Below, in pieces: positions 26,601 through 36,200 of a stretch of DNA of 64,000 nt (its first letter is position 1; each line of letters begins with the position of its first letter). The translations under genes and the position numbers were made by a program. Below the pieces are notes generated by a model, which was not told the origin of the DNA, ran no database searches, and worked only from the letters and a program-made list of their open reading frames with translations. Source of the stretch: an uncultured Victivallales bacterium (lineage in GTDB: Bacteria > Verrucomicrobiota > Lentisphaeria > Oligosphaerales > JAFGRS01); the NCBI GenBank assembly GCA_903837355.1, contig CAILUI010000303.1:43405-107404 (forward strand). Direction: 5' to 3'.

Positions 26601-28783
26601 GGCGAGAGCGTGTCGGCGCCAGAGCCGGACTCCCCGGCGCGCCAGCCCAGCGCCTGGCTGGCACTGGCGCGGGTGAGTTTGGCCCAGCCGAAGGCCTGTT
26701 TGGCGACCTCGGTGCGGCTTGCGACCTCGGCGAGCCGTGCATACTCGCGCTCCCGCAGGGCGGTATCGGCGAAGAACGGGAACTCGTGCTGATACCCGGC
26801 AGGAAACGCAGTCCCCAAGGCCGCCTTCGTCTGTCTGGCGCCCACCGATAGCCCTACGGATGCGAGGTCCAACGCCGCGTCGAGTCGCCGCCCTTCACCG
26901 AGGTTGAAGGCTGCCGAGCCGGCCGTCTTGCCGAGGCTGAATGCTCCCAGTGCACTCGCCAGCCTGGGGACCCCCTGCACCGCGCGCATCTGGGCCAGCC
27001 CCAGTGGCGTCACCGCCCAGACGAGCCCCGCCAAAGACTGCCGTGGGTTCGCCGCCCGGCCGCCCGTGTATCCTGCGCAGAGATCAAATGTGGTTGCGGC
27101 CAAGCCCGCGGCGATGCCAGAGCCGCGGGCGCCGGCCAGCGCTTGCTCAGACCACTGGTTGTAGATCTGGTTGGCACGGTTGCGGTCCAGCAGGTGACGG
27201 CGGATATCCTCCCAGTAGGAGGCCCAGTAGGTCGTCCAGTGGTCGTACGGTTGCGCCGAGCGGCCGTCGCGGTCCACCCATTCGACCGGGCTGCTGCGAG
27301 CGTACGCATAGAGCCCATCGAGCGCCAGGTCGGCGGCATCCGCGGTGTGCCGCGGATCCGGTTGCAGGAAGCGCCCGAGCTGCGGCACGTAGGCCCGGGC
27401 CAGGGTCTGCAGGAGCCGGGCGTCGCCGTCGCCGATCAGCCCGGCGTAGCCCACCGCCGCGGCGGGCGTTGCCCCTGCCGCCTCCGCCACGCCGAAGGCA
27501 TCATAGTCGACCTGCTGCTTCGTGCCGCCCCGGGCATCGGTGACGAGACGCACCGAACTGAGGTGGTCATGGAGCAGCCACTCGACCTGGCCGCCGCACA
27601 CGGTGGCCAGCGGAGCGTCGCGATCCCAGATAACCAGAGTGCGCTTGCCATCGGCGCCCTCGATGACCAGTGGTTGCCAGGTGGACGACAGCGGGTCGGG
27701 GATGTAGCGGATCGCGCCGGCGGACGTCTGGCGGGTGACGAGGCGGCCAAAGCCGTCGTAGAGGTAGCGCACGGGGTCGCCGCCGCCGCGGGCTTCCGTA
27801 AGCCGGCCGTCGGGGCCGTAACGGTACTGCCGAGCGCTGCCGTTAACGGTAACCTCGGCCAGGTTCCCGCAGTCATCGTAGGCGCACGGCGTGCCGTCTA
27901 CGCTGGTCAGACGGCCGGCCCAGTCGTACGTGCAGAGCTGGTCGGGTGCCCCCGTGGCGGTGGCTTTGACCCGGTTCCCGACCAGATCGTAGGTGTAGGT
28001 GCTCTCGCGGTTGCTCCCCGCCGTCGCGCGCGTCAGCCGGCCCATCGTGTCATAGGAGTAGCCGCGCACGAGATCACCCAGGGGCGAGCGCTCCCGGATC
28101 GCCACGATGCGCCCGTCCGGCCCGCGAGCGTAGGTGTACTCGGCCAGGACTGAGTACGTCGTGTCCGTGGGCTTCGCGAAGAAGCCATGGGTGATCTTGT
28201 CGAGTTGGCCGTTGGGCTGGTGTTCCCAGAAGGTCCGGATCCCGTTCGGCAGGCTGCGCACGACGGTGTTCTGCCCGCTCTGGTACGCATAGGTGATGGT
28301 TCCGGCGGGCGTCTCGAGACGGGTGACCCGATCGCGGTAGTCATACGTCCAGGCGATCCGATAGACGTCCCCGATCCGCAATTCGGCCAACCGCCCGGCT
28401 GCATCATAGTCGTAGCGGATGGCCAGTGCGCCGCGGCGCTCGATAGCGGCCAGATGGTCGTCTCCGTCGTAGCGGTAGGTCACTTCGCCCACGGCATCAG
28501 CCATGCTCTCGAGGTGCCCCGCAGCGCCAAACCGCCAGGTTACCGGCGGGCCCGCGGGCGGCGTCGCGGTGACGCTCTGCAGCAAGCCCTCTGCCGTCGA
28601 CGTGTAGGCATAGAGCGTGGCCCGCCCCGCCGGGTCCGTGACCCGGGCCATGCGGCCCTCCTGATCGTAGTCGAAGGCCCAGCGTACCCCGGGTAGGGGG
28701 GCGGCTTCCGCCCGCGCCGCAAGCACGGGCAGGGCCGTGAGGCTGAGGCAAAGAACCAAAAAGGAGGCTGGGTTGGCTGCCAT
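23612..28783 (-). CDS. RHS/YD-repeat protein with permuted domain order
   Basis: ATG 28783 opens a Sec signal peptide (SFLVLCLSLTALPVLAARAEA); total 1723 residues. Residues about 30-460 are YD repeats (YDYDAAGRLAEL, YRYGPDGRLTEARG). The RHS core signature (LGRFLQPDPR, YAYARSSPVEWVDRDGR) is at about 465-515, but it is not followed by a short toxin tip: about 600 residues of novel sequence come next, including a hydrophobic stretch. From about 1125 a second RHS-type region starts with an N-terminal-like module (NDIRLTRSFNSFFDPQGPWGRGW) and more YD repeats that run to the C-terminus. Normal order is N-module, YD repeats, core, tip, so this looks circularly permuted. RHS proteins form shells that enclose a cargo. 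There is no T6SS gene nearby. Confidence 0.88.
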   Translation of the reverse strand: MAANPASFLVLCLSLTALPVLAARAEAAPLPGVRWAFDYDQEGRMARVTDPAGRATLYAYTSTAEGLLQSVTATPPAGPPVTWRFGAAGHLESMADAVGEVTYRYDGDDHLAAIERRGALAIRYDYDAAGRLAELRIGDVYRIAWTYDYRDRVTRLETPAGTITYAYQSGQNTVVRSLPNGIRTFWEHQPNGQLDKITHGFFAKPTDTTYSVLAEYTYARGPDGRIVAIRERSPLGDLVRGYSYDTMGRLTRATAGSNRESTYTYDLVGNRVKATATGAPDQLCTYDWAGRLTSVDGTPCAYDDCGNLAEVTVNGSARQYRYGPDGRLTEARGGGDPVRYLYDGFGRLVTRQTSAGAIRYIPDPLSSTWQPLVIEGADGKRTLVIWDRDAPLATVCGGQVEWLLHDHLSSVRLVTDARGGTKQQVDYDAFGVAEAAGATPAAAVGYAGLIGDGDARLLQTLARAYVPQLGRFLQPDPRHTADAADLALDGLYAYARSSPVEWVDRDGRSAQPYDHWTTYWASYWEDIRRHLLDRNRANQIYNQWSEQALAGARGSGIAAGLAATTFDLCAGYTGGRAANPRQSLAGLVWAVTPLGLAQMRAVQGVPRLASALGAFSLGKTAGSAAFNLGEGRRLDAALDLASVGLSVGARQTKAALGTAFPAGYQHEFPFFADTALREREYARLAEVASRTEVAKQAFGWAKLTRASASQALGWRAGESGSGADTLSPSRVGGVYLGGAGGALAGLGALRGVRTDTNGNITLVGQDGADVKLPPLRLDDLVTVFRSVYLYGEGPTVTIDPNPEDPDKSAMVIRHSQATEGSYVGWVLYQADRLMKGYTLGVDNLTRLDVVSRVPRYREIVDAIYFGAEDPRLGQQQGTWERFWIVPAAAVRFPGPRAELTLFDIPLKVRTQKMKWEKNALVDDLTGASSPAAAAFTAWFTQNYDGIAAEQYLLPPAASGLTEPVPVFAELRRIALLTAIAEKLRDQGVPMPFWMRDYEVRPVTFERFTPGLEVTRREPGRGVEARVFGGIELSAPSQDVKTYATTEDTAKAPSAARAELNRSVTLATRLEQAVTAALPALAPTPLTVQQVATAEQVFQAVAVPGAETRALNPCRLDEVDVRVAVTGGNDIRLTRSFNSFFDPQGPWGRGWALDLPRLQEVTVPLRREGSKATYATGYELLTPLNSLYARFLNGRPVVGFGHPEAPVVDAQSPFRSLASDTPSFLKDLSTRVLVLEDGREWHFTDRGDLVATTEGPQTTVYERGSAGQLTRIVALFGGRLAASIRLDYNDQGLLSRAVGKALDTPDTAPLEVAYSYGEPQRLTAVEAAEGTTDYTYAGPWVAAILRTPKEPGTQPQPRRTFEYNPAGQLTAETQGPTTVRNSLDVRADGVTASRSAETAGNSWATVHYDESMVPTKALAFDGSQTAWTHLPNGAVKTVVRLPDNSTLSVTDSPGARQRSVRPDHGPTFSADYDAGGRLTGVSEGEGQAKHQVLTQEWTPDGQLARLGTLSRETAYRYDKDAILTSVLVHPPGASKTTTTWLEARLGPHGSPVEITDSTGLDVRLGRDQAGTLTGVVQKTTEGDFGFSISRDEAGRVAAITSSWGDTSYDYAANGDLVHIKSRSGTATASADVTGGLVSKVVGFDGGVTTVRYHDQGDLAGAPQVVTCANGLQLAHGYGAAGRLDTVAVGADRRLRLEYDPRGRVRAYAWEPVAPPVEGEPPPRK

Positions 28784-28903
28784 GGGTTGCTCTCGGTTTC
28801 CGGTGGTGGCGTCGACCCCTGTGCCGGGGCGCTGGGGTTGCCGCCGCGGCACCCGTGACGGCGCCGGTGGTCCGCGGCTGCCATGAACGGCGCCGCGGCG
28901 CTG

Positions 28904-30184
28904 TCAGTCGGCGGGGCGCGGACGACCTTGGCCGGCTGACGGCCGCACGAAAACGGTTGGCGTCTTGAGGCCAGCCAGGGTTTCGGTGTGCGGCAACGAC
29001 TCCACGAAGCGGGCATAGACCTGGGGTGCGGCGGCCTTGACGTGCCGGAAGAAGGCCGCGTAGCGCATGGTGACGACCAGCGCCTCGTAGACCGGCGGGT
29101 TGACGCCCTCCAGGAACTTGATCTGGGCGGATACGCTGCGACTGAACTCCGGCATGGGCTGGATCAGTCGGGCGCTGATCTGCTTCTCCACGATTTCGTT
29201 GTAGCGCTGCTGGCTGGAGCCATTGCTGTACTTCTCGGCGAACTCCTGGGGCGGGAGGGTGGCACGGGCGGCTTTGGTCTCCGCCTCGAGCAGCCTTCCC
29301 CCCTCAGCGTTGGCCAGTCGCTGCGCATCCTCAAAGGCCTTGCCCCTCGCCTTCAGCCGCCAGCAGTACCAGTAGGGGTTACCGGTCAGCGTCAGGGCAC
29401 CCTGGGCGACACCGATACGCACCACCTGCTGGTCATCGCAGATCACGTACGACTGAAAGGGGCCCCCGGGCAGGCTGTCGAGAAAGGTACGCAGTCGGCT
29501 TTGGCGTTGTCGGTTCGCGTCGACCTCCGGCGCTTTCTCGCCGGCACCCAGCAGGTACCGACCGTCCTCCTTGGGCAGATCGCACGCTTCTGGATAGAGC
29601 ATCAGGATATCTGCCTGCATCATCCTCAGGCCAAGCAGGGAATCCGCGAGTGCCGGGTGGTAGTTCAGGATGTCGTGGCCCTGCCGACGGTGCTCCTGCT
29701 CGGACTTGCGGTCCACCAGGTGCCCAAAGAGCGTAAAGCAGGTGTAGTTTGTGCTGTCGGCGAAGGCCGCGATGGGCAGGAGCTGCCAGTCGTAGATGGC
29801 CGCGGTCACATCCTTGGCCTCAGCCCCACCCGTGGCCAGGGTGACGCGCAGTCGCTGGCCGTCGGGGGCGTCCGGCAGGTAAGTGAGGTTGGTGACTTTG
29901 AGGGTGGTGCTGGCGACGGCAGTGCCGCCAAAGGCGACGCCGCCGACGCCATTCAGGAAGCTGAATGAGCGCAGCGACTGCTCCAGCGTCGGTTGTGTCT
30001 GCGGCGGAGCCACCCCCAGCTCTGCGCCGGGGCGAACGATGCCCTCCGCGAACGTCGCGTTCTCAGAGAGCAACACGCCCCCCCCCATTTCCAGCGCCAG
30101 CGCTGCCAGGGTCAGGGCAACACTCAGGGTCACTGACAGCCCCAGGCGTGCCAGTGCTGCCAGAGGGAGGCGATGCTGTCTCAT
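28904..30184 (-). CDS. Uncharacterised secreted protein
   Basis: It has 426 residues starting MRQHRLPLAALARLGLSV, with a long hydrophobic segment (about 10-35) that fits a signal peptide or anchor. The rest is mixed alpha/beta with no motif I recognise. A recognisable stretch is YDWQLLPIAAFADSTNYTCFTLFGHLVDRKSEQEH, and a helical part follows (RLANAEGGRLLEAETKAARATLPPQEFAEKY). It sits between the giant propeller-like gene and the RHS gene, with 82 and 120 bp gaps, so it probably works with them at the envelope. No function can be given. Confidence 0.7.
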   Translation of the reverse strand: MRQHRLPLAALARLGLSVTLSVALTLAALALEMGGGVLLSENATFAEGIVRPGAELGVAPPQTQPTLEQSLRSFSFLNGVGGVAFGGTAVASTTLKVTNLTYLPDAPDGQRLRVTLATGGAEAKDVTAAIYDWQLLPIAAFADSTNYTCFTLFGHLVDRKSEQEHRRQGHDILNYHPALADSLLGLRMMQADILMLYPEACDLPKEDGRYLLGAGEKAPEVDANRQRQSRLRTFLDSLPGGPFQSYVICDDQQVVRIGVAQGALTLTGNPYWYCWRLKARGKAFEDAQRLANAEGGRLLEAETKAARATLPPQEFAEKYSNGSSQQRYNEIVEKQISARLIQPMPEFSRSVSAQIKFLEGVNPPVYEALVVTMRYAAFFRHVKAAAPQVYARFVESLPHTETLAGLKTPTVFVRPSAGQGRPRPAD

Positions 30185-30266
30185 GGTCTGTTCTCCATGT
30201 CCCGCGAGGTCGTGCTGTCGGTCATGTCAAAGGCGGCTGCCGCGCCCGGGGCTCAGGAGCCTGCTC

Positions 30267-33200
30267 TCAGGACTGCGGGGAACGCCCGGAGAGCAGCGAG
30301 GGATGGAACCAGCGGCGCCAGTACGACTTTGCCCGCGTCTCCGAGACCTTAAAGAGCCCGCTGCTCGTCAAACACCAGAGGGCCTTCCCTGAATGGCCGA
30401 TGTCCACGACCTGCGTGGCTTCCGCCGGCGCACACAACTTCAGGGTGAACGCCCCCGAGTAGGTGGCGGTGATGGCCTTGCCGCCGGCCTCGCGGGCGCC
30501 GGTCGTCCAGACTCCGCTCCCCGTGTGCCAGGTGCGTGCAGCCGCGACGGCCGTGCTGCCGGCATCCATGCGCGACCATTGGCGCTCGCCGGGTTTCGCG
30601 TTCTCGTACTGGAGGGTCGAGTTCCAGGTCACGACGCTCTGCCCATCGAACGTCAGTCCGTGCAGCGCTGACATGGGTGCCGGGGACGCGGACCCGGCCG
30701 CGGTGGCCCACACGTCCCAGCCAGAGAGGGTGCAGGTCTGCTCGTTCAGCATGATTGCGTAGCGGGCGATTCCGGCCGGCGTTGAGATCAATAACTGCAG
30801 GTCGTCCGTGAGGAACACGCGCTGTGCATCGTCAAAGGCCAGTTTGCCGCGGGAGAAGATGGCCGGCAGTTCGGAGCGCACGGCTGAACCCATGATGAAC
30901 GGCGAACCGTTCACCATCAGCAGGGTACACGTCAGCCCCTGCGGGTAGCGGGACCACGTCCAATAGTCGGGACGAGAGACCCGCCGATAGCTCAGATCGA
31001 ACACGGAGTCGGCCTCCGTGGTGGGGGTCCAGGTGGCGTCGGCACGCTCGAAGAGCCTGTCGTCCCCGGTCCGGCACACGATCCTGGCACTCGTCTCCGC
31101 GGTGGTCGCGGTGGCGGCAATCTGGAGCACGGCGGGCGGCGGTGGGCGGCAGTCCTTGGTGAACGCTGCCGCCTGCAGTCCTTGGTAGGCAAAACTCTCG
31201 TAAGCATAGCTGGCGACCCCCGTCTGGGTCGCCAGCAGGACCCTGCCGTCGGCGCCCTGCTCGGACTCGGCAAAGGCGAGGTCGTTGACCATATCGAAGA
31301 GCGGCTTACCGTCGAAACAGGGCAGCTTCGGGCAATCCGTGTTCTTCAGCGTGACGGTGACGCCCCGGTCGGAGCGGCGCCAGGTGAACAGCGGGGTGTC
31401 GGCGATGAGGTCGGGATCGCCCAGCGGAGCCGCACCCTTAATCCACTCCCAGGCCTCGTCTTGCGCATTGTACTTGAACTGGCCATCGCTGCCGCGGGCG
31501 TAGAGTGTCCGCTCGCCGGCGGACCAGCGCAGGCTGGTGACGCTGGTCAGGGAGCGCGACTCATCGGCGCCGGCCGCATAGAGCCGGCGCAGTAAACCGG
31601 TCGCGGGATCGTACTGGATGATACCTGCCTTGGACAGCCAGAACAGGCCAAAGTCGGTTGCCGCCAGGGTGCTGGTGGTGGCCGCGGTGCCCGCGGCCAG
31701 GTCAAGGTCGACAAAGGTAAAGGTCTGGTCCCGGATCTGCGGTTTGAGCGTCGCGGGAACGCATTTCCCGGGGACGAAGGCGATGGCGATCTGCCCCTTC
31801 TGCGGCGTGCTCCACTGCAGGATGTCGTCCTCATGCACCTGGGTCAACGTCTGCCACTCGTCCTCCGACAGCGTTGCCGGGGTTGGCGCCTGGAAGGTCG
31901 CGACTTCGACCCGCCAGACGCTGCGCCCGGTCGCGCCTTCAGGGCGGGCGTAGACGGTCCCGCCCTCGCGTCCGCCCAGCAGGAAGTCGACGGCGCGGGG
32001 GTTCGTCCGAGCCCCGCGCTCGGCGGCCGGGCCGAAGGGGTCCGAGATGAGGACGAAGGTCGACCGGGCCTCCGCCTGTGCTGAGTCGAGTCGTACCAGG
32101 CCACCCGCGGTTCCCAGCACGACGCTGCCGCCCACCGTCGCTACCGCATTGACCACGTTGTGAGCGAAGCGCGAGCGCCCCCCGTCGGCCGCGATCAGGA
32201 ACACGGGCTGGTCGCGCCAGCGGATGCGCAGTGCCGTCGGCGTGGCTGGCGGCATATCGATGTTCCAGCCTTCCGGGTCCACCGCCCTGACGGCAACCGC
32301 CCGCTCGAAATCGGCGGGCGCGGTCGACTGCAGTTTCTCCTCTTCTGTGGTGGCGGCGCAGTACCAGTCGCCGGCCCGCGCGTAGACGCGGCCGTCCCGG
32401 CCGGCGACCGCCGCCTCGATGCGGCGCGCCGGGGTGCCGCGCAGGCTGTCACTCGTGTCCAGTTTCTCAACGCACCAGAGCCGCAGCAATTCCTGGGCGC
32501 TGCCGAGCGCCTGCAGGCCGGCGGCGGTGCCCAGCAGGAGGCGCTGGCCGGCGGCCGGGGCCACGCAGACAAACTCATCAAAGCCGAAGAGGCGTTGGGC
32601 GCTGTCGAAAGTAACGGCCTTGTAGGTGTTGGGCGGGTCGGCATCCAGGTGCAGCTCGAAGGCCAGCGCGCCGTCGGTCGCTGCGGTCACGCGCCAGCGG
32701 GTGCTGAAGGCGCGCCGTGCCACCGCCTGAGCGGCGGTCTCGCGGTCGGTCGGGCTGAGGGGTGCCCAGGCCGGGTCGCGCTTGAGCCAGGTGCCCTGCT
32801 CTCCTTTGGCGTGCAACACGGCAACTCCTGGCCGCAGCAGTAGCGTGGAGAACGCGAACCGCTCGGATTTCGGTTGGGCCACCGGGACCTTATCCAAGTC
32901 CCCATCGGGGCTGTTCTCGTACAGTCCCTCGAAGGTATCGAGCACGGCTTGCTCGGCGCTGGTCGGGCTCTGGTCATACACATCGTCAAAGGCAAAATCA
33001 TTACGGCTGATGGCGATCGCGGCGACGGCCGCGGCGACGCTGCGTTTGGCCTGGTAGGCAACTTGGGTGCCGTTCTTGACGATGACCCAGCGGTCACCCG
33101 TAACCGTGATCGGGGGTGGGGTCGCGGGCCAGGCCTGGGCGGACTTCTCCCAGCCCTTGCCCTGAAGCTGTAGTACGCCACCGCCTGAGATCCTGGCGAT

Positions 33201-36200
33201 GAGTTGATTGTCGAGGACCAGGAATGCATCCGCTTTGCCAACATTGCCCCACAAGCCGGTGATGGCCCCCGGCGCGGACGGCAGACTGATGAGGCCGCCG
33301 TCCGTGGCCGCATAGCAGACGCCCGCCAGCACGGCGAGGTCATTGACCTGCTCGAAGGTCCAGCGATTCTCGCGCAGTGTGACCGGGTCAAAGACGCGCG
33401 GCTCCTGGGGCCGGGAACGGAAGACCTCGCCCCGGCGCGACACACGCCACAGCGTGCCGGTGAACCGGTAGGTAGTGATCTCATCCAAGGCCGGCCGCGG
33501 CAGTTCTGCCGCCGGCTTCCAACTCCCGCTCTGGCTCCCGGCCAGCGTGACCGTGCCGGCGCTGTCAACGAGCGCCCCCGGCGCGGCGCCCGAAACATCC
33601 AGGAAGCTGCAACTGCTCCAGTTGGCGGCCGACTTGATGCAGCTTTGCAGGCTGACGGCGCCCTTGGTCAAGGAGAGGAGCCCGGCATCGGTGCGGATCC
33701 AGATAACGCCCGCCGATTGCCCAAGGCTGCGGCAGCGGTCCCAGCCGAACCGCCCCTCCGCGAAGTCCGACTCGATCTTGCCGCCGCCCTCCGGCGTCTG
33801 CACGACCTGCTCCGCCTGGCCAGCCACAGGGCGCAGCCAGTGCCAGCGTTCATTCTTTAACAGCGGTTGCCTTTGGAGTTCAGCGAACTCGGTGCTCTCG
33901 GAGGCGCTGAGCCGCCGCCACGTGTTCTCGGCGCGCACCCAGGCTCGCTCGGTACCTTGGGCGCCGTCCAATGGCACCAGAAAGACCGTCGGGTTGTCGC
34001 CCAGACCGCGGCTAAGGCGATACCGGCCAGCCTCGATGCCAGCCGGGGGTTGGCAGACGTTCTCGAGCCCCTCGGGTACCATGGTGGTCCCGTTCGCCGG
34101 CAACAGCAACCGGCCCGCGCCGGTGTAGAAAACCAGTCGACCATTCTCGATGTCGGCCGTGAAGACCCGCTCGAAGTCAAAGCCGCTGGCTTGGAGTTGA
34201 ACGCGAGACCAGCGCTCGCCGAACGTGCGCTCCAGAACCAGGCCGCCGGCCGCCGTCGGCGTCGGCGTCGGCAGGCGCCAATTCTCCGCCGCCAGCAGGG
34301 GGGCCGCGGCCCGCGTCTCCTTGGCCTGCGGCAGGTCGGCATGGGCGGCGCCGTTCGCCTCCGTCGTCAGCACCACCTCACCGCTCTCCGTCGTGGCGCA
34401 CACCGCGGTGCCGTTACTGGCGATATCGCTGACGAGTTCGTGGGCGAGGAGGGTGCCGCGCGTCGAGGGGCTGAGCGCCCGCGACCTGGGGTGGGGGTCG
34501 TGGGCGTTGCGGAAGATGTCGATCCTGCCCTTCCCGAGGGCATCGGTCCAGGCGCCGGCAGGGGCTGACTCGAGCGTGAAGGCGCCGTAGGTCCCGGCGA
34601 GTGGCACGGGCGCCGGTTCGGTGACCGCACGAGCGGCCGCGGCGTCCAGTCGGCTCCAGGTGCCGTCGTTGCCCTGGCGGAAGAAGCTGCGCCCGCGCGC
34701 CGACTGGCAGTAGAGCAGATCCCCGGAAGCCCCAAGGTCGGTCACGACCTCGGCATCCATACGCCCACTGGCTTCCAGGAATTGCAGGGTTTCCCCCTTG
34801 TAGGAGAAGGCCCCGTCGAGGGTCGCCGGCAGTTGCCACGGGCCCGGCTCGGCGGGCGCCGTCCCGGTGCCGGTGATGGCCGTCCCGAAGCCACGCCCCT
34901 GCCAGGCTCTGGGGGTGGGCGCGAGCAGGCCCGAGAGGTCCTCTCTAAACGCCAACACGGAGAACGCCTGCGCCTCGTTGGCAACGACAGCGAAGTACTT
35001 ACCATCCAGTTGGATCAAGCTGCGGACGGGAGCCGTCGTGGCCAGCTTCGCAAAACCCGCGGGCGCCGTGAATCGATACAGCGTCCCGGTGGCGGTTTGC
35101 ACCAGGATCCCATCGGCCGTGCAACCCAGCGTGGCGGCTGACTCGTCAGCGGGAAGCGGGGCACCTACCGCCAGCATGGGCTGTGGCTCTCCCGTGGCGG
35201 TATCCAGCCGGAAGAGGACCTGCTGCTGCACGCCCCAGGCGTAACCCAGCGTGCCGCAGGCGGCACCCGTGTCGTCCGCGGCCAGTCCGAGCTGGGTGCG
35301 CAGGACGGCGACCAGCGACTCCCTTGCCTGCGTCTCGGTCACGGTCGGCGGCGGCACCTCCGGCTCGTTCCCCTGGGCGTCCTCCCGGCGGCGCTCGGTG
35401 AGTTCGCCATCCCGGCCGATGTCGAAGATGCGTTCATCCCCGGCGGCGGGGGTCACGCGCAGTTCCTGCGGGCGGCGGCCGGCGCGCACCTGGGTCACCG
35501 CAGTGAACAGGCGCTGGTTGCGCAGCACATACTTCTGCGAGTGCTCGTCGGCCAGTCCTTCCTTGAGCACCAGAGTGACCTGGTACGAGGCGGGCTCGCG
35601 GTTCGCGCGGAGGATCACGGAGCGCGTGGGCGGCAACGTGCCAAAGGCGAGGGGCGCATTGTCTGCCGGCCGGCCGGCGTCCGTGGGGAGGTCGGTCAGG
35701 GTCACGGGATTCCCCGGCGTGCATGCGACCTCGGCAAGCGCGAGCGTGTTCGCCTGATCGCTCACAGCGAACAGGCGGGCGCCGTGCAGCCAGAGCGCCC
35801 GGAAGCGGCGCGGGTCGGTCTCCGGCAGCACCGTGCGCCAGCCTCTGCCGTCGTCGCGGTAGCAGTAGAGCCGGCCCGTCGGAAGCAAGGCCAGCAGAGC
35901 CTCGCCCAGGGCTGCCATGCTGGGCCTTGCCAGGGACTCCGGCGCCGCCGACGGCAGGGCGGCAAAGGACAACCCGGTAGCGCGCCACTCGCGGCCTGCC
36001 GACGCCTGCACGACGGCACCCTTGCGGAGGCCGTAGACCGTTTCCCCAACGAGAGCGAAGGCCGAGATGTCCTTGGCGGGAACGCTCAGTGGGTCCCCGC
36101 CGAAGAGGTCTCCGACGAACTGCGCCGCGTCGTCGTCTGCGAGCACGGCAAGCGCCTTGCCGCGGGCCACCGACAGCATCCTGACGAAGCGATAGGGGGC

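Noticed and set aside
23612..28783. RHS gene as a type VI secretion effector
   Set aside because: No VgrG, PAAR, Hcp or other T6SS gene is in the window, and the protein has its own Sec signal peptide.
28904..29968. Plus-strand frame of about 326 codons opposite the secreted-protein gene
   Set aside because: It lies antisense to a frame with a signal peptide and in line with the minus-strand block; no domain is visible.
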